DNA from: Sphingobium sp.
Lineage (GTDB): Bacteria > Pseudomonadota > Alphaproteobacteria > Sphingomonadales > Sphingomonadaceae
Assembly (NCBI GenBank): GCA_022652485.1
Contig: JALCRK010000009.1
Coordinates: 1-64,000 of the forward strand
Reading direction: 5' to 3'
DNA length: 64,000 nucleotides
The notes under the pieces were generated by a model that was not told where the DNA came from, did no database searches, and saw nothing but the letters and a program-made list of their open reading frames with translations. Positions 24,733 to 32,020 of this stretch are shown piece after piece (positions within the stretch are counted from its first letter, which is position 1; each line of letters starts with the position of its first letter). The translations under genes and the position numbers were made by a program.

Positions 24733-26183
24733 GCCCCCTCCGCTGGGTGCGTGCGCTGACCGGCGCGGCGCTGATGCTGGGATTGGCGGCGGCGCCTTCC
24801 TCGTTCGCGCGCAAAAGGCCGGCGGAGGTTCCTCCGGCAACATCCGGGCTGATCGACAATGTCAACGGCATCGCACCCGCGAAAAACGGCGGCGTCGAGC
24901 GCTTTTCCGGATTGCTGATTTCAGGCGACGGGCGCGTCGAGCGCAGGCTGGGCGTGGGCGAGCCGCGCCCGGAACGCCTGCTCTTTCGCCTGGATGCGAA
25001 GGGCCAGACCCTGATCCCGTCCTTCATCGCCCCCCATGTCAGGCTCATGGCCGCGGGGATCGCGTTGATGACGCTCGATCTTTCCGAAACGCGCTCGCTC
25101 GCGGACGCGCAGGCGAAGATCGCCGATTATGCCCGCGCCAATACGGGCAGGAAATGGATATTGGGGCAAGGCTGGGACGCGGCACGCTGGTCTGGCACAA
25201 GCGCCGTCCCCGCGCGCCTGCCTTTCGCTTCCGATCTCGATGCCGCCAGCCCATCCACCCCCACCTTCCTCGTCAGCGCGGATGGCGAACTGGGATGGGC
25301 CAACAGTGTAGCATTTAAACTGGCAGGAATTTCCCCGGATCGTGCCATCGCCTCCCCAATGGCCGGCGACGCAATGCAGAAGGTCGCACGTGTCGCCCCC
25401 GCCCCGCTCCCCAAGGACCGCGACATCGCGTTCGACAAGGTGCAGCGCCGCTATATCGCGCTCGGTTATTCCACCGTGACCGACATGGGCACGACCATCG
25501 ACGACTGGCAGTCGTATCGCCGTGCGGGGGACAGGGGCGCGCTGCGGCTGAGGATCATCGGCTATGCCGAGGGGCTGGGCCATATGCTTACCATAGCCGG
25601 TCCGGCACCGACGCCGTGGCTTTATGACGAGCATCTCAAACTCAACGGCGTCCATTTCACGCTGGATGGCACGTTGGCATCCGGCACGGCCTGGATGAAG
25701 GGATCGCCTTCGCCCGGCCCGCGCATCGAGGGCACGCGCCTGCGCAACCAGATGAGCCGTGCCGCGATGGATGGTTTCCAGCTCGTCCTTTCCGCGCATG
25801 GCGACGCCGCCGTGGTCGAGGGGCAGATGGCGTTCGCCGAAGTCGCGCAGACCTATGGGGCGGGCCTGCGCTCGCGGCTGGAAACAGGCGCAACCATAGG
25901 GAGTGACGCCACCCTGCCCTTGCCCCCGTTTCAGGCACTCGCCCAGATCATTAAAACGTCCCCGGATCGTGGCTTCGCGACCGCCCTCGCCGCGCTGACC
26001 ACACGCCCGGGCTTCGATGCATTCGCCGAAGCGCGGATCGGTGCGCTGGAGGAGGGGCAATGGGCCGATTTCCTGCTGATCGACCGGGATATCAGCGTGC
26101 AATCACCAGATGATATCGCGGAGACGCGCATTGCCGAACAATGGATCGCAGGCAAGCGGGCCTGGCGACGGGACGATCCATAG
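24729..26183 (+). CDS. Amidohydrolase-family protein, degenerate (YtcJ-like)
   Basis: A 484-residue exported protein with a signal peptide (cleavage near SSFA). Sequence landmarks of the YtcJ-type amidohydrolase group remain: GQTLIPSFIAPHVRLM in place of the usual GFIDAHxH, KWILGQGWD, LGYSTVTDMGTT, HFTLDGTLASGTAWM and LSAHGDAAVVEG. The first metal motif has lost one of its two His residues, and the segment normally holding RIEHAQ is missing between residues of VEGQMAFAE and SRLETGATIGSDA. It is shorter than the usual ~550 residues. It may be a pseudoenzyme. It overlaps the upstream dehydrogenase by 4 bases. Confidence 0.75.
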   Translation: MSPLRWVRALTGAALMLGLAAAPSSFARKRPAEVPPATSGLIDNVNGIAPAKNGGVERFSGLLISGDGRVERRLGVGEPRPERLLFRLDAKGQTLIPSFIAPHVRLMAAGIALMTLDLSETRSLADAQAKIADYARANTGRKWILGQGWDAARWSGTSAVPARLPFASDLDAASPSTPTFLVSADGELGWANSVAFKLAGISPDRAIASPMAGDAMQKVARVAPAPLPKDRDIAFDKVQRRYIALGYSTVTDMGTTIDDWQSYRRAGDRGALRLRIIGYAEGLGHMLTIAGPAPTPWLYDEHLKLNGVHFTLDGTLASGTAWMKGSPSPGPRIEGTRLRNQMSRAAMDGFQLVLSAHGDAAVVEGQMAFAEVAQTYGAGLRSRLETGATIGSDATLPLPPFQALAQIIKTSPDRGFATALAALTTRPGFDAFAEARIGALEEGQWADFLLIDRDISVQSPDDIAETRIAEQWIAGKRAWRRDDP

Positions 26184-26251
26184 CCTCACTCCCGATGTTT
26201 GTGGTGTCGGATCGCATTTACCGAATCCCCCCTGTTCGGCCCGAAACCTTT

Positions 26252-26291
26252 AGAGCGCGCTGCGTCAAATCTGACGCAGGACGCGCGCTCT
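26252..26291. terminator. Terminator-like hairpin after the amidohydrolase
   Basis: AGAGCGCGC pairs with GCGCGCTCT, and inside it TGCGTCA pairs with TGACGCA, followed on the + strand by TATATTTTT. It can end the amidohydrolase transcript and perhaps also that of the convergent kinase. Confidence 0.65.
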
Positions 26292-26305
26292 ATATTTTTG
26301 GTGTC

Positions 26306-26351
26306 GCATCGTTTTTTGCGCAAAACCGGTTCCCACTTTTGCGCACGATGC
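26306..26351. repeat. Palindromic repeat beside the HWE kinase stop
   Basis: GCATCGT/ACGATGC outer arms and GCGCAAAA/TTTTGCGC inner arms bracket CCGGTTCCCA. The core CAAAACCGGTTCCCACTTTTG resembles a short repeat frequent in rhizobial and sphingomonad intergenic regions. Confidence 0.5.
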
Positions 26352-26352
26352 T

Positions 26353-27399
26353 TTAGTTGGCCGCCAGGGATTTCAAAGGTGCGGTCAGCGAGCAGACCAA
26401 TCCCTCCGGCGCGAAGTCCATCTGCACCTTGCCTCGAAACTCGGCCGCCAGTGCGCGCTCGATCAGCCGTGAGCCGAACCCCCGCGCCACGGGCGCCTGC
26501 GCAGGCGGCCCACCCTGCTCGCGCCACTCGAATCTCAGCATTGGGATATCGCCCGACTTCCCGATCGACCAACTGATCGCGACGGTTCCGTTGACCGACG
26601 AAAGCGAGCCATATTTCATCGCGTTCGTGGCTAGCTCATGGATGGCCAACGCCAGCGAGAGTGCCTTGCTGGCGGCGAGATCGATCGGAGGCCCAGAGAC
26701 GATAAAGCGTGTCTCCGCGCCCTCGTCCTGATAGGCCGCGAGCGCCCCTTCGACGACCATTGCCATGTCCGCGCCGTTCCAGGCCGATTTTGTCAGGATG
26801 GCCTGCGCCTTGCTCAGCGCACTGAGGCGATTGACGAACAATTCCGACGCCTTTTCCAATGTGGCGGGCGGGCGCAGTGTCTGGTGGGCGATGGCGGACA
26901 CCACCGTCAATATGTTCTTCACGCGATGATCGAGCTCGGCCGCAAGAAGTTCGCGCTGCTGCTCTGCCCGGCGCTGATCGGTGATATCGCGCGTAATGGC
27001 GAGCACGAAACGGATGTCGTCATGCTCGCCCTGAAGACGGATGGGCGTCAGCTTGACGTCCCAGTGCTTTTGGGCGCCCCGAAGATCGGGAGCCACTCCC
27101 TGAAAATGCCCCGTCCTGCCCGCGCAGGCCTCCGCCAGTGCCGCCGCAGCCGCCTGCTCCTGGCTGTCGGACCACCGCTTGAGCCAGTTGCGCCCTTTGA
27201 GCTGTTCCGCGCTATCCGCCGAAAGGAGCCTTACGCCTCCATCGTTGATATATTGAATGATGCCGGAGGGATCGAGAACCTTGATGCAGTCCACCGAAGA
27301 GTCGAGCATACTCCGGAGGAAGGTGCTCGCCCCCAGCTGATCGAACACATGCTCCTGCGGGGCACGATTGTCTGCCGTCAGGAAACAGTCACTTTCCAA
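26353..27399 (-). CDS. PAS-domain sensor histidine kinase of the HWE type
   Basis: A 348-residue soluble kinase. Residues 25-143 form a PAS domain (MLDSSVDCIKVLDPSGIIQY, then the PAC end FVLAITRDITDQRRAEQQR). The HWE dimerisation motif ELDHRVKNILTVVSAI puts the phospho-His at 158, and the catalytic domain shows LALAIHELATNAMKYGSLS and the tripeptide-like FEWREQGGPP. HWE kinases in Alphaproteobacteria often feed the PhyR/EcfG general stress pathway; no phyR or nepR is present here. The start appears to be TTG at 27399 with GGGG upstream. Confidence 0.88.
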   Translation of the reverse strand: MESDCFLTADNRAPQEHVFDQLGASTFLRSMLDSSVDCIKVLDPSGIIQYINDGGVRLLSADSAEQLKGRNWLKRWSDSQEQAAAAALAEACAGRTGHFQGVAPDLRGAQKHWDVKLTPIRLQGEHDDIRFVLAITRDITDQRRAEQQRELLAAELDHRVKNILTVVSAIAHQTLRPPATLEKASELFVNRLSALSKAQAILTKSAWNGADMAMVVEGALAAYQDEGAETRFIVSGPPIDLAASKALSLALAIHELATNAMKYGSLSSVNGTVAISWSIGKSGDIPMLRFEWREQGGPPAQAPVARGFGSRLIERALAAEFRGKVQMDFAPEGLVCSLTAPLKSLAAN

Positions 27400-27638
27400 A
27401 TGCGTGCCCCTCGGCCCCGGACCAGACGAACCGGTCGGCGCGGCACAAGGCGGATGTCCATCCTCGTGACAGATCGCAGTTTCCGCTCACATCGTCGATT
27501 TTCGATAAAGGACGAAAAAATTTCCCCAAGGGGCATCCTGCAGGGAAAGCGCGCCATATCCTTGGGTTAAATACGGTCGCATCCATGTCTCCTGGCAGCA
27601 ATGGAAAGGCTCCAACTGAACCTCGCACTACCGCACAG

Positions 27639-27664
27639 GGAACCTGCCTACCACAACATTTGTT
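27639..27664 (+). promoter_or_regulatory. EcfG-like general-stress promoter before the Crp/Fnr gene
   Basis: GGAAC-N17-TGTT at 27639-27664 differs from the alphaproteobacterial general-stress consensus GGAAC-N16/17-CGTT at one base and lies 32 bases before the start codon. Confidence 0.4.
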
Positions 27665-27695
27665 AAATATACAGAGCAGAACATAGGATAAGGTA

Positions 27696-28526
27696 ATGCC
27701 ATCGCTTGTACGATATCCGGACCGCGGCGACCCAATACTTCCTGAATTCGTGCCCAACGGAGACCGCACCATCGACCGCAATCAGATTTCCGAGATGATT
27801 ATTGCCAAACTATCTCGACGCAATTCCCTCGATGCAGAGGATCATTTGGCAATCCGGGGGCTCAGTATGGACTTTCGCCATCATTTCGCATCCAGCTATC
27901 TGGTGCGGGAAGGCCAGCCTCCCAGCCGCTGCGCCTTTCTGGTCGAGGGATACGCCTACCGCCAGAAGCTGACGATAGACGGCCATCGCACGATCTGTTC
28001 GCTGGAAGTTCCAGGCGATTTCGTCGATCTCCAGAACATCTACCTGCGGGAATCGGATCACGATGTTCTGGCGCTTACAGACGTTATTTCCGTGGATATT
28101 CCGGTCGCGGAGATGCGCGTGCTAGCCGAAACCGCGCCTGCGGTCGGTCGGGCCATGTGGGTCGACGGCCTGATCGAGGGGGCCATCTTCCGGGAATGGC
28201 TGCTCAACATCGGCCGCCGCAATGCACGCAGCAGGGTCGCACATATCCTGTGCGAATTCTCGACCCGGTTGCAGGCGGCTGGCCTTGCGCCCGAGCTGAC
28301 CGCGGACCTGCCGATGACGCAGGAGCAACTGGGAGACGCCCTCGGCCTTACTTCGGTGCATGTGAACCGTATCCTGCGGACGATGGAAGCCGAAGGGCTG
28401 GTGACGCGTGGCAAAAGGCAGATCACCATCACCGATTGGCAGGGCATCCGCCGCGTCGCCACCTTCAACCCGCGTTACCTGCACCTCCATCAGGAACAGC
28501 CGGGCAAAGTCGTGAAAAATCGGTGA
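27696..28526 (+). CDS. Crp/Fnr-family transcription regulator
   Basis: A 276-residue regulator. A cyclic-nucleotide-binding fold spans about residues 50-160 (YLVREGQPPSRCAFLVEGYA, LEVPGDFVDLQNIYL); a winged helix follows at 190-260 with LPMTQEQLGDALGLTSVHVN and RILRTMEAEGLV. No FNR-type cysteine cluster is seen, so it is not an oxygen-sensing iron-sulfur protein. Similar proteins abound in sphingomonads with unknown ligands. The start may be 27696 or an internal ATG at 27798. It is preceded by an EcfG-like promoter and followed by the DUF6894 gene. Confidence 0.88.
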   Translation: MPSLVRYPDRGDPILPEFVPNGDRTIDRNQISEMIIAKLSRRNSLDAEDHLAIRGLSMDFRHHFASSYLVREGQPPSRCAFLVEGYAYRQKLTIDGHRTICSLEVPGDFVDLQNIYLRESDHDVLALTDVISVDIPVAEMRVLAETAPAVGRAMWVDGLIEGAIFREWLLNIGRRNARSRVAHILCEFSTRLQAAGLAPELTADLPMTQEQLGDALGLTSVHVNRILRTMEAEGLVTRGKRQITITDWQGIRRVATFNPRYLHLHQEQPGKVVKNR

Positions 28527-28531
28527 ACTAT

Positions 28532-28557
28532 CGAACCATATGGCGTGACGCCGCGTT
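28532..28557 (+). promoter_or_regulatory. EcfG-like general-stress promoter before the DUF6894 gene
   Basis: CGAAC-N17-CGTT matches GGAAC-N17-CGTT with one change. It starts 5 bases after the Crp/Fnr stop and ends 36 bases before the DUF6894 start, a normal promoter distance. Confidence 0.45.
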
Positions 28558-28593
28558 AAAGGCATCCCGGAGGCCCAAAACAGTGTCGAGATC

Positions 28594-28872
28594 ATGATGA
28601 TGCCACGATATTTCTTCGATCTCGCCAACCATAATAATGATGTGGATGATACCGGGTCAGAGCTTTCCCACGCTGCGGCGGCGCGGATCGAGGCGGTCGT
28701 ATTTGCCGGGCAATATCTCAGCAACAATCCCGAGGCCGTGTGGGACGGCAGCCAGTTTTCGGTGCGGGTCCGAAACGAGAGCGATGAGCTTCTCTTCATT
28801 GTCGATGTCACCGTGAGGGACATGAAGAAGGAGCAGGTCGCTCCCGATCTTCATCGCGAACCGCTGCCGTGA
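28594..28872 (+). CDS. DUF6894 small protein
   Basis: A 92-residue protein whose core, MPRYFFDLANHNNDVDDTG, ELSHAAAARIEAVVFAG and the C-terminal FSVRVRNESDELLFIVDVTV, is the DUF6894 pattern common and multicopy in rhizobia and sphingomonads. Function is unknown; several members are induced in general stress. It may begin at the third of three nearly adjacent ATG codons (28600, MPRYFF). A stress-type promoter motif lies just upstream. Confidence 0.8.
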   Translation: MMMPRYFFDLANHNNDVDDTGSELSHAAAARIEAVVFAGQYLSNNPEAVWDGSQFSVRVRNESDELLFIVDVTVRDMKKEQVAPDLHREPLP

Positions 28873-29001
28873 TCGGCAAGGCAAATGCCTTCTCTCTGCC
28901 GCAGCCTGAAGGTGACGGCGCAAGGTGATGGCGGTCCGGCCATCGCCCGCAGATCTATCGACATAGCGAACGACAGCCAGCGGGGATATGTGCGCCCCGG
29001 A

Positions 29002-29481
29002 TCAGGCCGCCGTGGTCTGGACTTTCGCGTGGCTTCCTTCATCCTCTGCATGGATCTTGCCGCCCAAGAGCATATTGAGCCTGCCCTTGAGGCTCAGGTC
29101 CGTCTCCCACAGTTCCGCTTCATCGATATCCAACCGGATCAGCGCCAGATTGGGATCGGTCTTGCCGCCCGGAAACCACGCCTCGACCTGCCTGTTCCAG
29201 AGCTTGTCGATCTTCGCGGGATCATTGTCCATCGCCACGCTGCCGGCCAGACACGCAAAGAAATCCTGCCCCTTGGATACGAACTGCCCCATCGCCGCTC
29301 CTCCGCCCACCAGCCGGTTGTCCTTGCCGACGAAGAACCAGATCCGGTCCGTCTCGTCCTTGTCGAGCTGCGCCGTCAGCGGGACGGCATGGCCGTGGCC
29401 AACAAGGCCCAGCATCATGAAGGGGCCACCTTCCAGTTTCTTCCAGAGATGTTCGGCGAGTTTGCTGGCAGTCTTCATCAT
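29002..29481 (-). CDS. PNPOx-like FMN-binding split-barrel protein (general stress protein 26 family)
   Basis: A protein of 158-159 residues of the pyridoxamine-5'-phosphate-oxidase-like fold. Landmarks: KLEGGPFMMLGLVGHGHAVP, DRIWFFVGKDNRLV, DFFACLAGSVAMDNDPAKID, LWNRQVEAWFPGGKTDPNLA and LIRLDIDEAELWE. This is the COG3871 general stress protein group, probably a flavin binder of unknown reaction. AGGAGG lies just before two successive ATG codons (29481 and 29478). The first overlaps the stop of a possible small lipoprotein gene upstream (ATGA). Confidence 0.88.
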   Translation of the reverse strand: MMKTASKLAEHLWKKLEGGPFMMLGLVGHGHAVPLTAQLDKDETDRIWFFVGKDNRLVGGGAAMGQFVSKGQDFFACLAGSVAMDNDPAKIDKLWNRQVEAWFPGGKTDPNLALIRLDIDEAELWETDLSLKGRLNMLLGGKIHAEDEGSHAKVQTTAA

Positions 29482-29870
29482 AACCTCCTGATAGGACAGA
29501 GGGGTAACGAGCGAATGCCGGGATCGTTGCATTCCTGCGCGCGGCGCGCGGCATCCCAATTGGGGAGGCGGGCGCAGCCCTGACTCTGGCTGATGCCGAT
29601 CGAGGCGGGTTCGCTGGTGCCGCGAATGCCACGGCAGCAAGCAGTGATTCGCGGTGTGGCGGTCTCGCAGGGACCGTTTTTTCGTTCCGGACCAGGGTCG
29701 CAGGCAGCAAGCAACGCAAGGGTGGCGAGAAAAAAGCCGGATTTGCACGGTGCGGCTTTCCAGTAGAATCGGCGCGAGCTTCGCTCACCGGCTCTGTTTC
29801 CGCAGCCCTTCTGACCATTTTTCCGATTTCCGGATCGACCAACGCGCCCGGTTTTGATAGTTTGCACCAT
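29478..29870 (-). CDS. Possible small lipoprotein, start uncertain
   Basis: A frame of 130 codons whose first ~47 residues are basic and unconvincing, but which then reads SGFFLATLALLAACDPGPE, a clear lipoprotein signal with lipobox LLAAC. A Cys-rich segment follows (CETATPRITACCRGIRGTS, GISQSQGCARLPNWDAARRA). No ordinary start codon lies directly before the signal segment, so either a long N-terminus is used or the start has been damaged. The stop TGA overlaps the PNPOx ATG. I do not recognise a family. The alternative is that 29482-29871 is non-coding. Confidence 0.35.
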   Translation of the reverse strand: MVQTIKTGRVGRSGNRKNGQKGCGNRAGERSSRRFYWKAAPCKSGFFLATLALLAACDPGPERKNGPCETATPRITACCRGIRGTSEPASIGISQSQGCARLPNWDAARRAQECNDPGIRSLPLCPIRRL

Positions 29871-29871
29871 A

Positions 29872-30339
29872 ATGAACGAACGTATCAGCCAGTTGAGTGA
29901 TGCTCAGCGGACATGCCTCCGGCTTGTCGCACTGAATCTGAGCTCCAAGGAAATCGCGCAACAGACAAAGCTTTCTCCTCAGACTGTTGACCAATATCTC
30001 TCGAAAGCGGCGGCTTTGCTGGGCGCTTCCAATCGTCGGGAGGCCGCGCGCCTCCTCCTGGAATGGGAAGATCCGGCGTTCAACAAATCTGAATTCAAAC
30101 CAAACCGGCTTGCTTCCGCCGAAAATTCCCCCAGCATGACCGAACAAGTCAACGTGGACGGGGGACAGCATGGCGGCGCCTTTTGGCTCGCCAGGCAACT
30201 CCCTCCCCTAGGAGGAAAGCGCCATGACCTAGAACCGACGGAAGTTCTTTACGCGATACTGCGCGTCTCACTGTTTACGATGGGGGCGGCCGGGGCAATC
30301 ATAGCGGTAGTAATCTGGCTTAATCGTCTGGCGCTCTAG
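29872..30339 (+). CDS. LuxR-type HTH protein with a C-terminal membrane helix
   Basis: A 155-residue protein. Residues 6-62 form a GerE/LuxR helix-turn-helix (LSDAQRTCLRLVALNLSSKE, IAQQTKLSPQTVDQYLSKA, ALLGASNRREAARLL). A variable linker leads to a single transmembrane helix near the C-terminus (VSLFTMGAAGAIIAVVIWL). This layout, DNA-binding head with membrane tail and no receiver domain, recurs in sphingomonads; the function is unknown. The frame extends upstream to a TTG at 29854 but the ATG at 29872 is the natural start. Confidence 0.8.
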   Translation: MNERISQLSDAQRTCLRLVALNLSSKEIAQQTKLSPQTVDQYLSKAAALLGASNRREAARLLLEWEDPAFNKSEFKPNRLASAENSPSMTEQVNVDGGQHGGAFWLARQLPPLGGKRHDLEPTEVLYAILRVSLFTMGAAGAIIAVVIWLNRLAL

Positions 30340-30407
30340 CACACGCATCATTTCTGGAAAAACAAACGCAATCGAGTGCGCCGGTGTCCGGCGCCAAAGG
30401 AGGTCGT

Positions 30408-30788
30408 ATGTCTAAGGAATTTCGAGCAGCCCGTGCGGCGAACACTTCCCTGAAGTTGAGCGATGCCCGCTTTCTGCAACTCACGGCGCAGGTAAGACAG
30501 GTTTATGAGAGAATTGATGGCGCGCTGGCGCAAGCCCTGCGCCTCAACGCCGACATGATCGAGACGGCGCAGGAAATCGGCCTGGAACCCGAGGTCGGCC
30601 AGAAACTGTTTGTCGATCTCACCGAATGTGTGGGGACGATGATGCAGTCGCGTGAAAAGATGGTTGCGGCCCATACCCGCAGCACCGGCATCCGGATGCG
30701 CACCAGCCAGGCCGCGCGGGCCGATGGCTGCTGGCCGGGCGGTATCACCAACGAGCCGGTTGTTACCCATCTGCGTACCGTCGCCTGA
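30408..30788 (+). CDS. Hypothetical helical protein
   Basis: A 126-residue protein with no recognised domain. It is largely alpha-helical (FLQLTAQVRQVYERIDGALA, LFVDLTECVGTMMQSREKM) with a Trp-Pro-Gly near the C-terminus. The ribosome site AAAGGAGGTCGT directly before the ATG at 30408 is near perfect, which strongly supports expression. It lies between the LuxR-like gene and a membrane protein gene on the same strand. Its length and helix pattern suggest an oligomerising accessory protein; no function can be assigned. Confidence 0.7.
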   Translation: MSKEFRAARAANTSLKLSDARFLQLTAQVRQVYERIDGALAQALRLNADMIETAQEIGLEPEVGQKLFVDLTECVGTMMQSREKMVAAHTRSTGIRMRTSQAARADGCWPGGITNEPVVTHLRTVA

Positions 30789-30848
30789 GCCTGAACCCGA
30801 GCCTGAACACGGCTTGACCCGCAAACCCATTCATGGTCGAGTTGAGCC

Positions 30849-31289
30849 GTGACAGTCTTTCTCGCTTATCTGGTCGCCCTCCTCATTACCTGCCTGTATC
30901 TTTACTGGTACGGAGGGCGAACAGGCCTTTGGAGCGGCGCTGTATTGCTGAGCATGGCGCTGATCTCGGCCGCACTGGCCCTGACGGAGCACAATTATGT
31001 GGTATTGCAACCCCGCATGTTGCTCTGCGACACCGTTTCGCTGGCGCTGAAGTTTGCCATAGCGCTTAAAAGCAGGCGGCGTTGGCCCATCTGGGTCGCG
31101 GCATTCCAGCTCAATACGGTTCTGGCGTCCAGCGCGATCATGCTGGCACCGGCGTTCCGAAACGATTTTTACTACGCGATGGCGACGATCTGGGCGGTTC
31201 CCACGCTTGTTGTCATGGTTGTCGGTACGAAACTGGACCGGCGCTACGACACCAAATGGGGCCACGCTGGCCACGCCACCGCGTCCTAA
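30849..31289 (+). CDS. Small integral membrane protein of unknown function
   Basis: A 146-residue protein with about four transmembrane helices (VFLAYLVALLITCLYLYW, SGAVLLSMALISAALAL, a central helix after LALKFAIAL, and MATIWAVPTLVVMVVG). No family is recognised. It starts with GTG, 60 bases after the previous gene, and reads as part of the same directional group 29872-31818. The cytosolic C-terminus is short and basic. Confidence 0.6.
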   Translation: MTVFLAYLVALLITCLYLYWYGGRTGLWSGAVLLSMALISAALALTEHNYVVLQPRMLLCDTVSLALKFAIALKSRRRWPIWVAAFQLNTVLASSAIMLAPAFRNDFYYAMATIWAVPTLVVMVVGTKLDRRYDTKWGHAGHATAS

Positions 31290-31318
31290 CACACACGATA
31301 TTGAAGACGTTCATCGCG

Positions 31319-31341
31319 TTTCCGCCACCGCGTGGTGGAAA
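31319..31341. promoter_or_regulatory. Inverted repeat upstream of the MarR-like gene
   Basis: TTTCCGCCAC and GTGGTGGAAA form a 10-base inverted repeat with one mismatch and a 3-base centre, ending 24 bases before the MarR start. MarR regulators bind such palindromes in their own promoters, so autoregulation is plausible. Confidence 0.45.
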
Positions 31342-31365
31342 GGAGCGACATCGAGGAGTTGAGCT

Positions 31366-31818
31366 GTGCCTACCGAACAATATGCCGAGGAAAATCTGAT
31401 CCGGATGGCTGATTACACGGCCAATGTGGATCGTCTTGCCAATGTTGCCCGGAGCATTCTGGATGAGGTCGACAAGCGCAGCGCCTTTTTCGACAATGGC
31501 CTGTTCGGCGATCCCGTCTGGTATATTCTGCTGGATCTTTATATCCATGCGGCAGAACGACGCACAGTGTCTGTCAGCAGCCTGTGCGTTGCGGCCCGGG
31601 TCCCCGCGACAACCGCTCTCAGGTGGATCAACAACCTGACCAACAGGGGCCTGCTGGAACGGTTTAGCGATCCCTCCGATCGCCGCCGGGCGCATATCCG
31701 CCTCAGCCGCGCGGCCCACGAACAGATGTCGGCCTATCTCGCTATGATCGAGAGTGATCGGGGTCTTCGGGAGCCGGCAAAGGCGCTTTTCCGCCAGCCA
31801 CCTCTATCGCCAGGCTGA
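31366..31818 (+). CDS. MarR-like winged-helix regulator
   Basis: A 150-residue protein. Residues 45-125 carry a winged helix: DPVWYILLDLYIHAAERRTV, SVSSLCVAARVPATTALRWI, NNLTNRGLLERFSDPSDRRR and AHIRLSRAAHEQMSAYL, which matches the MarR/DUF-like single-domain regulators of sphingomonads. The start is GTG with GAGGAG upstream. Its last 77 bases overlap the opposing small gene at 31742-31939. The palindrome at 31319-31341 is the likely operator. Confidence 0.82.
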   Translation: MPTEQYAEENLIRMADYTANVDRLANVARSILDEVDKRSAFFDNGLFGDPVWYILLDLYIHAAERRTVSVSSLCVAARVPATTALRWINNLTNRGLLERFSDPSDRRRAHIRLSRAAHEQMSAYLAMIESDRGLREPAKALFRQPPLSPG

Positions 31819-31939
31819 GATAACAGGCGGCGTTGGGATCCTCTGCATCGAGGATTTCGAGCGCCCGGTGCATATAGGCCAGGGCAGCGTCCATCCTCGT
31901 ACCTTCAGCATCCTGCTCGTGGTTCGGCGAGTTTTTCAT
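31742..31939 (-). CDS. Small conserved-looking protein of unknown function
   Basis: A 65-residue acidic protein with a clear helical core, MDAALAYMHRALEILDAEDP then NAACYLSLAIEVAGG, which resembles short proteins encoded in many sphingomonad genomes. Translation may begin at the ATG of the core (residue 16). The final 77 bases overlap the end of the MarR gene on the opposite strand. No function can be assigned. Confidence 0.5.
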   Translation of the reverse strand: MKNSPNHEQDAEGTRMDAALAYMHRALEILDAEDPNAACYLSLAIEVAGGKAPLPAPEDPDHSRS

Positions 31940-32020
31940 TGGTATTTTCTACTCCGCTGATGAGATCAGTGTATCACTCCCGCGAACAGCAACAACAGCC
32001 ATTCGCTCGAAAATGGATAA

